Below, piece after piece: positions 35,577 to 43,949 of a DNA stretch of 64,000 bases; positions within the stretch are counted from its first letter, which is position 1; every line of letters starts with the position of its first letter. This DNA is from Leucobacter luti (lineage in GTDB: Bacteria > Actinomycetota > Actinomycetes > Actinomycetales > Microbacteriaceae): positions 350,222-414,221 of the forward strand of contig NZ_SHKI01000006.1 in the NCBI RefSeq assembly GCF_004217175.1. Reading direction: 5' to 3'. Under the pieces are notes generated by a model that worked only from the letters and a program-made list of their open reading frames with translations, was not told where the DNA came from and did no database searches. Both the position numbers and the translations under genes were made by a program.

Positions 35577-35592
35577 GTTGACAAGGGTCAAC
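35577..35592. promoter_or_regulatory. MarR operator candidate, proximal
   Basis: A perfect palindrome GTTGAC-AAGG-GTCAAC overlaps the -10 end of the efflux promoter and its start site. It shares the GTTGA/TCAAC half-sites with the distal palindrome. Confidence 0.75.
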
Positions 35593-35619
35593 TATATTCC
35601 GATAGTTGATTGAAGTCAA
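35591..35619 (-). promoter_or_regulatory. Promoter of the MFS-MarR operon
   Basis: On the minus strand, TTGACT (35619-35614) and TATAGT (35596-35591) are separated by exactly 17 bp, close to the sigma-70 consensus. Both boxes lie within or against the palindromic operators. Confidence 0.8.
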
Positions 35620-35622
35620 CTA
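35603..35622. promoter_or_regulatory. MarR operator candidate, distal
   Basis: TAGTTGA-N6-TCAACTA is a perfect 7-bp inverted repeat covering the -35 box of the efflux promoter. Two such sites around one promoter is typical of strong MarR autorepression. Confidence 0.75.
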
Positions 35623-35675
35623 ATGCCGGGAGTGCGCGCGCCGTGGGCGGGGCGCGCCGGTGCCGTCGGGTACGG

Positions 35676-35681
35676 CAGAAT
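35676..35681 (+). promoter_or_regulatory. -10 box for leaderless purK
   Basis: CAGAAT lies 6 bases before the purK ATG, and the sequence through the start codon (CAGAATGGACGCATG) parallels purE (TACGATTGACGCATG). No ribosome site is present, so the mRNA probably begins at or next to the ATG. Confidence 0.45.
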
Positions 35682-35687
35682 GGACGC

Positions 35688-36836
35688 ATGGGACTTGAGA
35701 CCGGCAGCATCCGCATCGGCGTCATCGGCGGCGGGCAGCTCGCCCGCATGATGGTGCCGCCCGCGATCCACCTCGGCCTGCGCATCAGCGTGCTTGCCGA
35801 AACCGAGGGCTCGAGCGCCGAGCGCGCCGCCGACGTGGTGGGGGACTACCGGGATCCGGAGACCGTGTACGCGTTCGCCGACACCGTCGACGTGGTGACC
35901 TTCGATCACGAGCACGTGCCGCAGGAGATCCTGCACGAACTCGAGCGCCGCGGCGTCGCCGTGCACCCGCGGCCGGGCGCGCTGCAGTTCGCGCAAGACA
36001 AGATCCTGATGCGCGAGAAGCTCGGCGAGCTCGGCGTGCCCGTCCCCGCGTGGGCGGCCGTCTCCGACGCGGCGGAGCTGCAGCGGTTCATCACCGAGCA
36101 CGGCGGCCGCGCCGTGGTCAAGACTGCCCGCGGCGGCTACGACGGCAAGGGCGTGCGTGTCGTGTCCGATGCCGCCGAGGTGCGCGACTGGTTTACCGCA
36201 CTCGCGGAGGACGGACACGGCGGGCAGCTGCTGGTCGAGGAGCTCGTCGACTTCACTCGCGAGCTGTCCCAGCTGGTCGCGCGGCGTCCGAGCGGTGAGA
36301 CCCGCACCTGGCCCGTCGTCGAGACGATCCAGCGCGATGGCGTCTGCGCCGAGGTGATCGCCCCCGCCCCCGTTGCCACCCCCGCGACGCTCGACGAGGC
36401 AGCCCGCATCGGTGCGATCGTCGCCGCGGGCGTCGAGGTCACCGGTGTGCTCGCCGTCGAGATGTTCGAGACCCGCGACGGTCGCGTACTCGTCAACGAG
36501 CTGGCGATGCGCCCGCACAACTCCGGCCACTTCTCCATTGAGGGCTCCGTGACGAGTCAGTTCGAGCAGCACCTGCGTGCTGTCGCCGACCTCCCGCTCG
36601 GGGACACTCGGATGACCGCACCGGCCGCGGTGATGGTCAACGTGCTCGGCGGCCCGGCCGAGGGGCCCATGCCCGTGCGGTACGCGGCGGCGCTCGCGGC
36701 CCACCCAGAGGCGAAGATCCACAGCTACGACAAGCAGCCGCGCCCCGGCCGCAAGGTGGGGCACGTTACGGTCGTCGGCGACGACCTCGCCGCGGTGCGC
36801 GCGGCCGCGCAGGCGGCCGCCGCCGCGTTCGACTGA
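35688..36836 (+). CDS. purK: 5-(carboxyamino)imidazole ribonucleotide synthase
   Basis: The product has 382 residues. It is an ATP-grasp enzyme: N-terminal IGVIGGGQLARMM, central KTARGGYDGKGVRVV (ATP-binding) and LVEELVDFTRELS, then EMFETRDGRVLVNELAMRPHNSGHFSIEG, which is diagnostic of PurK. It converts AIR, ATP and bicarbonate to N5-CAIR in purine synthesis. The ATG at 35688 is chosen because homology starts right after it, and a -10-like box lies 6 bases upstream. It is followed by purE after 41 bp, the usual pairing. Confidence 0.96.
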   Translation: MGLETGSIRIGVIGGGQLARMMVPPAIHLGLRISVLAETEGSSAERAADVVGDYRDPETVYAFADTVDVVTFDHEHVPQEILHELERRGVAVHPRPGALQFAQDKILMREKLGELGVPVPAWAAVSDAAELQRFITEHGGRAVVKTARGGYDGKGVRVVSDAAEVRDWFTALAEDGHGGQLLVEELVDFTRELSQLVARRPSGETRTWPVVETIQRDGVCAEVIAPAPVATPATLDEAARIGAIVAAGVEVTGVLAVEMFETRDGRVLVNELAMRPHNSGHFSIEGSVTSQFEQHLRAVADLPLGDTRMTAPAAVMVNVLGGPAEGPMPVRYAAALAAHPEAKIHSYDKQPRPGRKVGHVTVVGDDLAAVRAAAQAAAAAFD

Positions 36837-36865
36837 GCCGCGACGCCCGCCCGCTCGGTCCCGGC

Positions 36866-36871
36866 TACGAT
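36866..36871 (+). promoter_or_regulatory. -10 box for leaderless purE
   Basis: TACGAT ends 6 bases before the purE ATG and no ribosome site is seen, which fits a leaderless transcript from within the purK-purE gap. Confidence 0.5.
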
Positions 36872-36877
36872 TGACGC

Positions 36878-37399
36878 ATGGCACAGAGCGCAGCGCCCAT
36901 CGTCGGCGTCATTATGGGATCCGATTCAGACTTCTCCGTGATGGCCGACGCCGTCCAGGTGCTGCGCGACTTCGGGATCCCGCACGAGGTCGAGGTCGTC
37001 AGTGCGCACCGCACGCCCGACAAGATGGTCAGCTACGCGCGCGAGGCTGCCGGCCGGGGCATCCGCGTGATCATCGCCGGCGCCGGCGGCGCAGCGCACC
37101 TGCCCGGCATGGTCGCGTCGATGACCACGCTCCCGGTGATCGGCGTCCCGGTCCCGCTCGCCACGCTCGACGGGCTCGACTCGCTGCTGTCGATCGTGCA
37201 GATGCCTGGTGGGATCCCGGTCGCGACCGTGTCGATCGGCGGGGCGAAGAACGCCGGCCTGCTCGCGGCCCGAATTCTTGGCGCCGCGGACTCGGATGTG
37301 GCCGAGCAGCTTGCGGACTACGCGCAGGGGCTGACCGACGCGGTCGAGCTGAAGAACGCTGCGCTCCAGGCGCGGGTCGACGACGACGCGGCGAGGTAG
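36878..37399 (+). CDS. purE: 5-(carboxyamino)imidazole ribonucleotide mutase
   Basis: The product has 173 residues. It carries the class I PurE signature: [23 protein letters not shown] with the catalytic His, [15 protein letters not shown], and [17 protein letters not shown]. It rearranges N5-CAIR to CAIR, the step after PurK. The length is normal for the family. Confidence 0.97.
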   Translation: MAQSAAPIVGVIMGSDSDFSVMADAVQVLRDFGIPHEVEVVSAHRTPDKMVSYAREAAGRGIRVIIAGAGGAAHLPGMVASMTTLPVIGVPVPLATLDGLDSLLSIVQMPGGIPVATVSIGGAKNAGLLAARILGAADSDVAEQLADYAQGLTDAVELKNAALQARVDDDAAR

Positions 37400-37439
37400 C
37401 TCGCCCGTCGGGGCTTCGCGGCCCCGCGGCTCACCTCGC
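37391..37439. terminator. Terminator-like hairpin between purE and the convergent glycosyltransferase
   Basis: An outer 7-bp stem (GCGAGGT/ACCTCGC) encloses an inner CGGGGC-TTCGCG-GCCCCG hairpin. The outer left arm overlaps the purE stop. There is no T tract. Confidence 0.45.
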
Positions 37440-37459
37440 CGCCGGGCGACGCGGCGCCG

Positions 37460-38578
37460 TTACAGGTTCGCGTGGGTCTCCCACAGCTGCCACGCGGCCC
37501 CGTTCCAGCTGAACCCGCGGCTGCGATCGCCAGCGAGCACCGAGAGCGTGGTGAGCGAGTTCGCCTCGCGGAACAGCGCCCGGAAGCGGTCGGCGAATTC
37601 CTCGGCCGTGTCCGCCGCGATTCCCGCGTCGAGCACCAGTTCCTCCGTGGCAGCGTTGCCCGCGTGCAGCACGGGAACCGCGGCGCGCAGGGCCGCGAGC
37701 GTGAGGTAGCCGCTCCCGGCGAACGCCTGCGGCAACAGCAACACCGACGCACCGGACACGATCGCGCCGATATCGGCGAGCTCCTCCGGGCGGATCACGA
37801 AGACGCGGTGCTGCAGATCCTCGGGTACGGCCTGCTGCGGGCTCTCGGCGGCGTTCTTCTCGCGGCCCGCGGGGGCCGGGTCGATGCCCTCGAGCACCAC
37901 GAGCGGCGGCAGCTGCCCGTCAGCGCGGAGCGCGTCGTACACCCACTCGAGCCGCCCGTGCTCGCCCGGACTCGCCGTGGTAAGTGCGTACTCCGCCGGG
38001 AGGCCGAGCGCCGCGCGGCGATCGGCTGAGCCCGAGTTCGCCAAGAACTCGGCCGGCGGCGCAAGCTGCAGCACCTGCACGGGCAAATCATCGCCGTAGT
38101 GCTCCTGCAGCACGCGCGCGGTCGCGTGCGTGGGCGTGAGCACCACATCCGCGAGCTTGACGGCGCGGCGCGCGAACGAGCGGTACAGGCGGGCCTGCGA
38201 GGCGCCCAGCAGCCCGGGGGCGTCCCAGGCGAGGCTGTGAGACACCGTCACGGAGGTCTGCGAGCCGTCGTCTTCGCCGCGCGATCGGAGCGGCACCAGC
38301 GGAGTGAGCGCGTGCACGAACTCGCCGTCGAGCGGGCGGGCGGTCGCCCCGGTCTGCCAGGCGAAGGGAAGCATGCTTGCCCGCATCGGCAGGTGCTCGG
38401 TGCGGATCAGCGGGGACGTGAACTGGGGGTTTGCCGCACCGCGAGAGACCAGGTACCGGGCGCTGCAGCTGCGGGGCGCGGTGTCGGCGACCGCGATCGC
38501 GAGATCGCGCGCGGCAGCGGCCTGGGTCTCAGCCTCCCAATCGGGGAACGGATCGGCGATGAGCGTGAGTATTGCCAC
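37460..38578 (-). CDS. Glycosyltransferase, GT-B (GT4-like)
   Basis: The product has 372 residues. The C-terminal half has the GT4 pattern: LPAEYALTTASPGEHGRLEWVYDAL, VFVIRPEELADIGAIVSGASVLLLPQAFAGSGYLTLAALRAAVPVLHAGN and EELVLDAG. The usual E-x7-E motif is reduced (the glycine-rich stretch has GSGYLTLAAL instead of EGFGL), so sugar specificity is uncertain. The GTG start at 38578 is chosen because GGAAGGGGGCGGGAC directly precedes it, and upstream in-frame residues are not protein-like. It probably acts at the cytoplasmic face in wall or capsule polysaccharide synthesis, given galE and the LCP gene divergently upstream. Confidence 0.75.
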   Translation of the reverse strand: MAILTLIADPFPDWEAETQAAAARDLAIAVADTAPRSCSARYLVSRGAANPQFTSPLIRTEHLPMRASMLPFAWQTGATARPLDGEFVHALTPLVPLRSRGEDDGSQTSVTVSHSLAWDAPGLLGASQARLYRSFARRAVKLADVVLTPTHATARVLQEHYGDDLPVQVLQLAPPAEFLANSGSADRRAALGLPAEYALTTASPGEHGRLEWVYDALRADGQLPPLVVLEGIDPAPAGREKNAAESPQQAVPEDLQHRVFVIRPEELADIGAIVSGASVLLLPQAFAGSGYLTLAALRAAVPVLHAGNAATEELVLDAGIAADTAEEFADRFRALFREANSLTTLSVLAGDRSRGFSWNGAAWQLWETHANL

Positions 38579-38627
38579 GTCCCGCCCCCTTCCTGCCGAT
38601 GTGCTGATGTCAGTTCGTGATTCCCTC

Positions 38628-38633
38628 ATTCTA
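38628..38633 (-). promoter_or_regulatory. Probable -10 box for the glycosyltransferase
   Basis: TAGAAT on the minus strand lies 50 bp upstream of the GTG start. The -35 region is weak. The rest of the 237-bp divergent gap (38579-38815) shows no other recognisable signal besides the galE box. Confidence 0.4.
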
Positions 38634-38802
38634 TGGAGTGCGTGGGTGGGAACTGGCACACATTGCGGAGCGCCGTGTCGGAGTGAGAGTGAATCGTAAT
38701 GTTTGGGCGTCTGGGTGTCCACAAAAAAGTCTGCGCGGGCCCGATCGGCTGGACTTTCGCCTTTTCTGCGGGTGGTGTCGGGAACCACCGGGGTGAGCGA
38801 AG

Positions 38803-38808
38803 TACCCT
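38803..38808 (+). promoter_or_regulatory. -10 box for leaderless galE
   Basis: TACCCT ends 7 bases before the galE ATG with no ribosome site between, indicating a leaderless transcript. Confidence 0.55.
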
Positions 38809-38815
38809 AGTCACC

Positions 38816-39829
38816 ATGCGTGTTTTGCTCACAGGTGGCGCCGGGTACATCGGCTCGCACACCGCCCTCGTCCTTCTCGAGCGCGGGCACGAAGTCATCG
38901 TGCTCGACGACTTCTCGAACAGCAGCGTCGAAGCGGTGCGGCGGGTGGAAGAACTCAGCGGGGCGTCGATTCAAGTGATCGAGGCAGATCTCGCCGATCG
39001 GCGTGCCGCGACCGCGGCGCTCGCGGGAGTCGAGTTCGACGCGGTGATCCACTTCGCCGGACTCAAGGCCGTGGGCGAATCGGTGGCGGAGCCCGTGCGG
39101 TACTACCGCGTCAACCTCGATTCGACGCTTGTGCTGCTCGACCTCATGCGCGAGCGCGGGGTGTCGAACCTCGTGTTCAGCTCTTCCGCAACCGTGTACG
39201 GGGATCCGGAGACCTCACCGATCGACGAGCTGCAGCCGGCCGGTGTGGGACTGACCAACCCCTATGGGTGGTCGAAGTCTATGAACGAGCAAATCATCCG
39301 CGACGCCCAGCGGGCGTGGCCCGAGCTCAGCGCCGTGCTGCTGCGCTACTTCAATCCGGTGGGCGCGCACCCGTCGGGCAGGATCGGCGAGGACCCGAAC
39401 GGTATTCCAAACAACCTGATGCCGTTCATCGCGCAGGTCGCGGTGGGGACGCGCGAGCGGCTGAGCGTGTTCGGCGAGAGCTACGACACCCCCGACGGGA
39501 CCGGCGTGCGCGATTACATCCACGTCATGGACCTCGCGGAGGGCCACGTCGCCGCGCTTGAGCGCGGCTCCAGCGGCGTCCGCACCTACAATCTCGGCTC
39601 GGGCACCGGATCGAGCGTGCTCGACGTGGTGCGCGCGTTCGAGGCAGCCTCCGGGCGGCCGGTGCCGTACACGGTGGTTGCACCGCGGCTGGGCGACGTC
39701 GCCGAGGTGGTCGCCGATCCGAAGCTCGCGAACGACGAGCTCAACTGGCGCACCACCCGCACGCTCGCTGACGCGTGCCGAGACTCCTGGGCCTGGCAGT
39801 CGGCGAACCCGGGCGGGTACAGCAAATGA
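38816..39829 (+). CDS. galE: UDP-glucose 4-epimerase
   Basis: The product has 337 residues. It is an extended short-chain dehydrogenase: NAD-binding GGAGYIGSHTALVLLERG, VIHFAGLKAVGES, active site Ser in FSSSATVYGDPE, and the YGWSKSMNE Tyr-x3-Lys pair. The C-terminal VRDYIHVMDLAEGH is characteristic of GalE. It supplies UDP-galactose, a precursor for galactose or galactofuranose in wall polymers. The stop overlaps the LCP gene start by 4 bp (ATGA), linking it to glycopolymer attachment. Confidence 0.95.
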   Translation: MRVLLTGGAGYIGSHTALVLLERGHEVIVLDDFSNSSVEAVRRVEELSGASIQVIEADLADRRAATAALAGVEFDAVIHFAGLKAVGESVAEPVRYYRVNLDSTLVLLDLMRERGVSNLVFSSSATVYGDPETSPIDELQPAGVGLTNPYGWSKSMNEQIIRDAQRAWPELSAVLLRYFNPVGAHPSGRIGEDPNGIPNNLMPFIAQVAVGTRERLSVFGESYDTPDGTGVRDYIHVMDLAEGHVAALERGSSGVRTYNLGSGTGSSVLDVVRAFEAASGRPVPYTVVAPRLGDVAEVVADPKLANDELNWRTTRTLADACRDSWAWQSANPGGYSK

Positions 39830-41217
39830 GCCTCGACCTCGAGCGGCCGCTGCGCAACCCGGACGTCGAATCGCCGCAGCTGATGACCAAGCGCGCTCGC
39901 TGGCTCGTGGTGCTCGGCTTCCTGCTGCCGGGGAGCGCGCAGCTGCTCGCCGGAAACCGGAAGCTCGGGCGCTTCGGTCTGACGGCGACGGTGATCCTGA
40001 TCGTCGGGCTCCTCGCGACGCTCGCCGGGATCCTGTTCGCCCGCGTCGCGACGCTCTCGTTCTTCACCAACAGCATCGTGCTGCTCGTGCTCCAGATCCT
40101 GCTGATCGCGTACGCGGTGCTGTGGCTGGTGCTCGGCTTCGACACCCTGCGGCTGACCCGACTCAAGCGGGCGCACCGCGGCTGGCGGGTTCCCATTGCC
40201 ATGCTCGCGATCCTGCTCACCGTGCTCCCCGCGTCCGGCGCCGCCTGGGCCGCGAGCACGATCAGCATTGGTCGGACAGTCTTGAGCGGGCTGTTCAGCG
40301 GCGCGCCCTCGGTCGAACCGATCGACGGCCGCTACAACATCCTGCTGCTCGGCACCGACGCCGGGGCCGACCGCGAGGGGATGCGCCCCGACAGCATCTC
40401 TCTCGTGAGCGTTGACGCGAAGACGGGCGAGTCGGTCATCATCGGCATTCCGCGCGAGCTCGCCAACGTGCCGTTCCCCGAGGACTCGCCCATGTACGAG
40501 CTGCACCCCAATGGCTTCGGCGTGGCGCCGAACACCTACGGGGACTGGGGCGGCTGCGAGGTGGGCCGCTGTATCCTCAACGGCCTGTACGCGGAGACCG
40601 AGTACTTCTACCCTGAGCTCTATCCGGACGCGAAGGCGAACGGCTCGTCGCCGGGCATCGAGGCGACCAAGGACGCCGTCACCGGCGCCACCGGGCTCGA
40701 GGTGCAGTTCTACGTGCTCATCAACATGGACGCGTTCGAGAGCATCATCAACGCGCTCGGTGGCATCACGATCGACGTGAAGGAGCGGCTGCCGATCGGC
40801 GGCGACCAGTACGGCAACAACGTCGAGGGCTGGATCGAGCCGGGTCTGCAGGGCATGGACGGCTACACGGCGCAGTGGTACGCGCGCTCTCGCTACGGCT
40901 CGGCAACGGGCGACTACGCGCGGATGGAGCGCCAGCGCGAGCTGCAGGCCGCGATCCTCGCGCAGATGAACCCGAGCAACGTGCTGCTGCGCTTCCAGGA
41001 CGTCGCGGCCGCGGGCACCCAGCTCGTTGAGACCGACATCCCCGAGTCGATGCTGGGCCGCTTCGTTGACCTCGCGGCGAAGGCGCGGGCGCACTCGCCG
41101 CTCAATGTGGAGCTCGTGCCGCCGGCGGTGGACCCGGAGTACCCAGACTTCAGCGTGATCAGGCAGCTCGTTGCCGACGGGGTCGCCGCGGCGTCCGCGG
41201 ACGCGCCCGCGGAGTAG
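39826..41217 (+). CDS. LytR-CpsA-Psr (LCP) family glycopolymer ligase
   Basis: The product has 463 residues. About four N-terminal transmembrane helices (about 25-150) precede an extracytoplasmic LCP domain (about 165-400). It has YNILLLGTDAGADREGMRPDSISLVSVD, IGIPRELANVPF with the conserved Arg, the central INMDAFESIINALGGITIDV, and ARSRYGSATGDYARMERQRELQAAIL. LCP enzymes transfer undecaprenyl-linked glycopolymers (teichoic acid, arabinogalactan-like or capsule) to peptidoglycan. Having several helices instead of one is seen in some actinobacterial members. Translation is coupled to galE. Confidence 0.92.
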   Translation: MSLDLERPLRNPDVESPQLMTKRARWLVVLGFLLPGSAQLLAGNRKLGRFGLTATVILIVGLLATLAGILFARVATLSFFTNSIVLLVLQILLIAYAVLWLVLGFDTLRLTRLKRAHRGWRVPIAMLAILLTVLPASGAAWAASTISIGRTVLSGLFSGAPSVEPIDGRYNILLLGTDAGADREGMRPDSISLVSVDAKTGESVIIGIPRELANVPFPEDSPMYELHPNGFGVAPNTYGDWGGCEVGRCILNGLYAETEYFYPELYPDAKANGSSPGIEATKDAVTGATGLEVQFYVLINMDAFESIINALGGITIDVKERLPIGGDQYGNNVEGWIEPGLQGMDGYTAQWYARSRYGSATGDYARMERQRELQAAILAQMNPSNVLLRFQDVAAAGTQLVETDIPESMLGRFVDLAAKARAHSPLNVELVPPAVDPEYPDFSVIRQLVADGVAAASADAPAE

Positions 41218-41224
41218 TCGCGTC

Positions 41225-42910
41225 ATGGCAGTAACCGGCAGCCTCACGGCCATCCCCGCGACGCCCGCGGCCCCCGATGCCGCGGCCGCCGCGGGGGGGC
41301 CACCGCCACCCCCGCGAGCCCGGCCCGCCCTGCGGTGGCGCGTGGGCGCGATCGCGAGCTGGCTCCTGATCGGGTTCGGTGCCGTGTGTGCGGGTATCGC
41401 CCTGTGGGTGCGCCGCACGTTCGGTGAGATCTCGATCGATCAGCTCATCTCGAACCTGCCCGGCGGTGGCGGTGAGGGGGCAGGCGGATCCGGCATCGTG
41501 GTGAACGCCGTGGTGACCGGGATCGTGGTGCCCCTCGCCGTCGTTGGCCTGTTCGCGTTCCTGGTGACGAAGTCGCTGCGCGCCCTGCGCGAGCACGGGA
41601 TCCTGCGCGGGGGGCGCCTGCTGGCGGTGCGGATCCTGGCGGCCGCGCTCGCGCTCATCGTGCCAATCGTGGGCGGCGGGTTCCTCGGCGCGACGATCGG
41701 GGTGCGCGACTACGTCGCGGCACTGATCCACGAGTCGACAACTGGAACCAGCCTCGGCGACTACTACGTGGCGCCGGAGGTGCCGCCGACGCTGAACACT
41801 GACGCGGCTGCCGCGGGTACGACAGCCGCCACGGGCGCGCAGCCGAAGAACCTGATCCTTATTTACCTTGAATCGATCGAGAACACGTTCGCCGACGACG
41901 AGGTGTTTGAGCGAAACATGCTCGCGCCCGTGCAGGAAGCGACCGCCGGGTGGGACACCATCCCGCAGTTGCAGCAGTACGACGGCGGCGGCTGGACCAT
42001 GTCGGGCATCGTCAGCACGCAGTGCGGGATCCCGCTGCGCACGGCGAACGCGGTCGGGGACAACACCGAGCTCAACGAGCTCGGCTCAGACGCCCCGGTC
42101 GCGAGCTACCTCGCGGGAGCCACCTGCCTCGGCGACGTGCTCGCGGGGGCCGGGTACCGCAACGTGTTCCTCGGCGGCGCGGACGCGAGCTTTGCCGGCA
42201 AGGGGGCGTTCCTCGAGAGCCACGGCACCGACGAAGTGCAGGACCTCCCGTACTGGCAGGACCTGGACGAGACCGAGATCCGTGAGGACTGGGGCCTGTC
42301 TGACCGGCGCCTGTTCGAACGGGCGAAAGACAAGGTGGTGCAGCTCCACGACGCCGAGGAGCCGTTTGCGCTGTCGATGCTGACGCTCGACACCCACGAG
42401 GGGCCGCGGGTCTACGGATACTGCGACTGGGACAGCGACGCCGAGGCCCCCATGACCGCGATCACGTTTTGCTCAATGGAGCAGGTCGCAGGCTTCGTTG
42501 ACTTCCTGGGGGAGCAGGGAATCCTCGAGGACACCGTGGTGGTGCTCATGGGCGACCACCAGAAAATGATCGCCGAGGGCGGGAGCTTCTGGAACGAGCT
42601 CAACGGCCGCGAGGGGCGCACCATCTTTAACCGGGTCTGGAGCCCGGACGACATCGAGATCGTCACACCCGGGATCGATCAGTTCAGCGTCTATCCCACC
42701 CTGCTTGAGCTCCTGGACATCGAGCTGCCCGACCACCGCGCCGGGATCGGGGTGTCGGCGCTCGCCGCCGACGACGAGGTTCCTGCCGGGTCGATTCGGG
42801 ATCTCGACGCGGACGAGTACCGCGACATCGTGCGGTCCCGGTCCGTCGATTTCTACCACGAGCTCTGGCGAACTCCCGGTGCGCAGGGCGATGTCACCAC
42901 CGCGCCCTAG
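41225..42910 (+). CDS. LtaS/MdoB-type phosphoglycerol transferase (sulfatase-fold membrane enzyme)
   Basis: The product has 561 residues. After a Pro/Ala-rich start there are three transmembrane helices (about 40-65, 95-120, 135-165), then an extracytoplasmic alkaline-phosphatase-fold domain. It carries NLILIYLESIENTFAD (metal ligand Glu), the SGIVSTQCGIPLR nucleophile region (Ser/Thr), LSMLTLDTHEGP and VVLMGDHQKMIAEG (Asp-His). This pattern fits phosphoglycerol transferases such as LtaS and MdoB more than sulfatases (no C-x-P-S-R motif). It probably decorates or polymerises a wall or lipid glycan with glycerol phosphate. The ATG lies 8 bp after the LCP stop. Confidence 0.82.
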   Translation: MAVTGSLTAIPATPAAPDAAAAAGGPPPPPRARPALRWRVGAIASWLLIGFGAVCAGIALWVRRTFGEISIDQLISNLPGGGGEGAGGSGIVVNAVVTGIVVPLAVVGLFAFLVTKSLRALREHGILRGGRLLAVRILAAALALIVPIVGGGFLGATIGVRDYVAALIHESTTGTSLGDYYVAPEVPPTLNTDAAAAGTTAATGAQPKNLILIYLESIENTFADDEVFERNMLAPVQEATAGWDTIPQLQQYDGGGWTMSGIVSTQCGIPLRTANAVGDNTELNELGSDAPVASYLAGATCLGDVLAGAGYRNVFLGGADASFAGKGAFLESHGTDEVQDLPYWQDLDETEIREDWGLSDRRLFERAKDKVVQLHDAEEPFALSMLTLDTHEGPRVYGYCDWDSDAEAPMTAITFCSMEQVAGFVDFLGEQGILEDTVVVLMGDHQKMIAEGGSFWNELNGREGRTIFNRVWSPDDIEIVTPGIDQFSVYPTLLELLDIELPDHRAGIGVSALAADDEVPAGSIRDLDADEYRDIVRSRSVDFYHELWRTPGAQGDVTTAP

Positions 42911-42952
42911 ACTGGGCGAGGTTCATTTGGTTTGTGAAAGGGGTGTGCACGC

Positions 42953-43930
42953 ATGCGCGTGACCGCCGTACTGGTTGCCTACAACCGGCGGGAGCTGCTG
43001 CGGGAGTCGCTTGAAGCGCTTGCCGCTCAGAGCCGACCCGTCGACCGCCTGATCGTGGTGGACAACGCCTCAGAGGACGACTCGGCCGCCGTCGCTGCCG
43101 AACTGCTCGAGCACTGGGGCGAGCGCGGCCGCCTGATCCGCCTCACCGAGAACACCGGCGGCGCTGGCGGCTTCGCCACCGGGATCGCGGCGGCCGTCGC
43201 GGAGGAGTGCATCGACTGGGTGTGGGTCATGGACGACGACACCGTCCCAGGCCCCGACGCCCTCGCCGGCGCCCTCGACGCGCACGCGCGCTACCGCGCA
43301 TCGGGCCAGGACGACCTGGCCGTGATGGGCTCCCGCGTGGTGTGGACGGACGGGGAAGACCATCCAATGAACACGCCGAAGGCGAAGATCAGGGCGGGGG
43401 CGGCCGAGCGCGAGCGCGCCGCGGACGCCGGCGGCATGGAGATCCGCTCGATCTCGTTCGTCTCAGCGTTCCTGCGCGCCGACCGCGTGCGCGACCTCGG
43501 CCTGCCGATCGCCGACTACTTCCTGTGGAACGACGACTTCGAGTACTCGGCCCGGCTGCTGCGCGGCGCGCGCGGCCTCTACGTGCCCGGCTCCGTGGTG
43601 ACCCACAAGACCGCTAAGCGCGGCTCAAGTGATCAGGACCCGGGCCCCCGGTTCTTCTTCGAGGTGCGCAACAAGCTGTGGGTGTTCCGGGCCAGTCCCG
43701 CGCTCTACGGCTGGGAAAAGGCGCTCTACGCTGCAGCGACCGCCCGCCGCTGGTTCCGCACCTTCCGCGCGTCCTCCGATCGCGCGCAGCTGCGCGACTG
43801 CCTGAAGCGCGGCTGGCGCGACGGCTGGCGCACGCGCCCGCGCTCGACGCGGGAGGTGCTGCGCGACACCGGAGTGCCCGTCGACGTGATGGTCGCGGTG
43901 GAGCGGCTCTCGAAGCTCGAAGAGCGGTAG
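42953..43930 (+). CDS. Family 2 glycosyltransferase, GlfT1/rhamnosyltransferase-like
   Basis: The product has 325 residues. It is a GT-A enzyme: VTAVLVAYNRRELLRESLEALAAQ, LIVVDNASEDD, NTGGAGGFATGI and the DXD region WVWVMDDDTVPGPDAL. FLWNDDFEYSARLL and VPGSVVTHK complete the GT2 pattern seen in actinobacterial galactofuranosyl and rhamnosyl transferases. AAAGGGG before the ATG is a good ribosome site. TAGACT, overlapping the previous stop, is a possible -10 box. Galactofuranose use would fit with galE nearby, but no UDP-galactopyranose mutase is in the window. Confidence 0.85.
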   Translation: MRVTAVLVAYNRRELLRESLEALAAQSRPVDRLIVVDNASEDDSAAVAAELLEHWGERGRLIRLTENTGGAGGFATGIAAAVAEECIDWVWVMDDDTVPGPDALAGALDAHARYRASGQDDLAVMGSRVVWTDGEDHPMNTPKAKIRAGAAERERAADAGGMEIRSISFVSAFLRADRVRDLGLPIADYFLWNDDFEYSARLLRGARGLYVPGSVVTHKTAKRGSSDQDPGPRFFFEVRNKLWVFRASPALYGWEKALYAAATARRWFRTFRASSDRAQLRDCLKRGWRDGWRTRPRSTREVLRDTGVPVDVMVAVERLSKLEER

Positions 43931-43934
43931 CGGC

Positions 43935-43940
43935 TAGGCT
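43935..43940 (+). promoter_or_regulatory. -10 box for the second GT2 gene
   Basis: TAGGCT ends 9 bases before the ATG at 43950 with no ribosome site, as for other leaderless starts in the window. Confidence 0.5.
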
Positions 43941-43949
43941 GGGGACACC

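Noticed and set aside
35520..35591. 24-residue N-terminal extension of the MFS transporter
   Set aside because: It would start inside the -10 box of the promoter and has no transporter-like residues.
41225..42910. Calling the LtaS/MdoB-like protein a sulfatase
   Set aside because: The sulfatase C/S-x-P-S-R signature is absent and the YLESIENTF and GDHQ motifs fit phosphoglycerol transferases.
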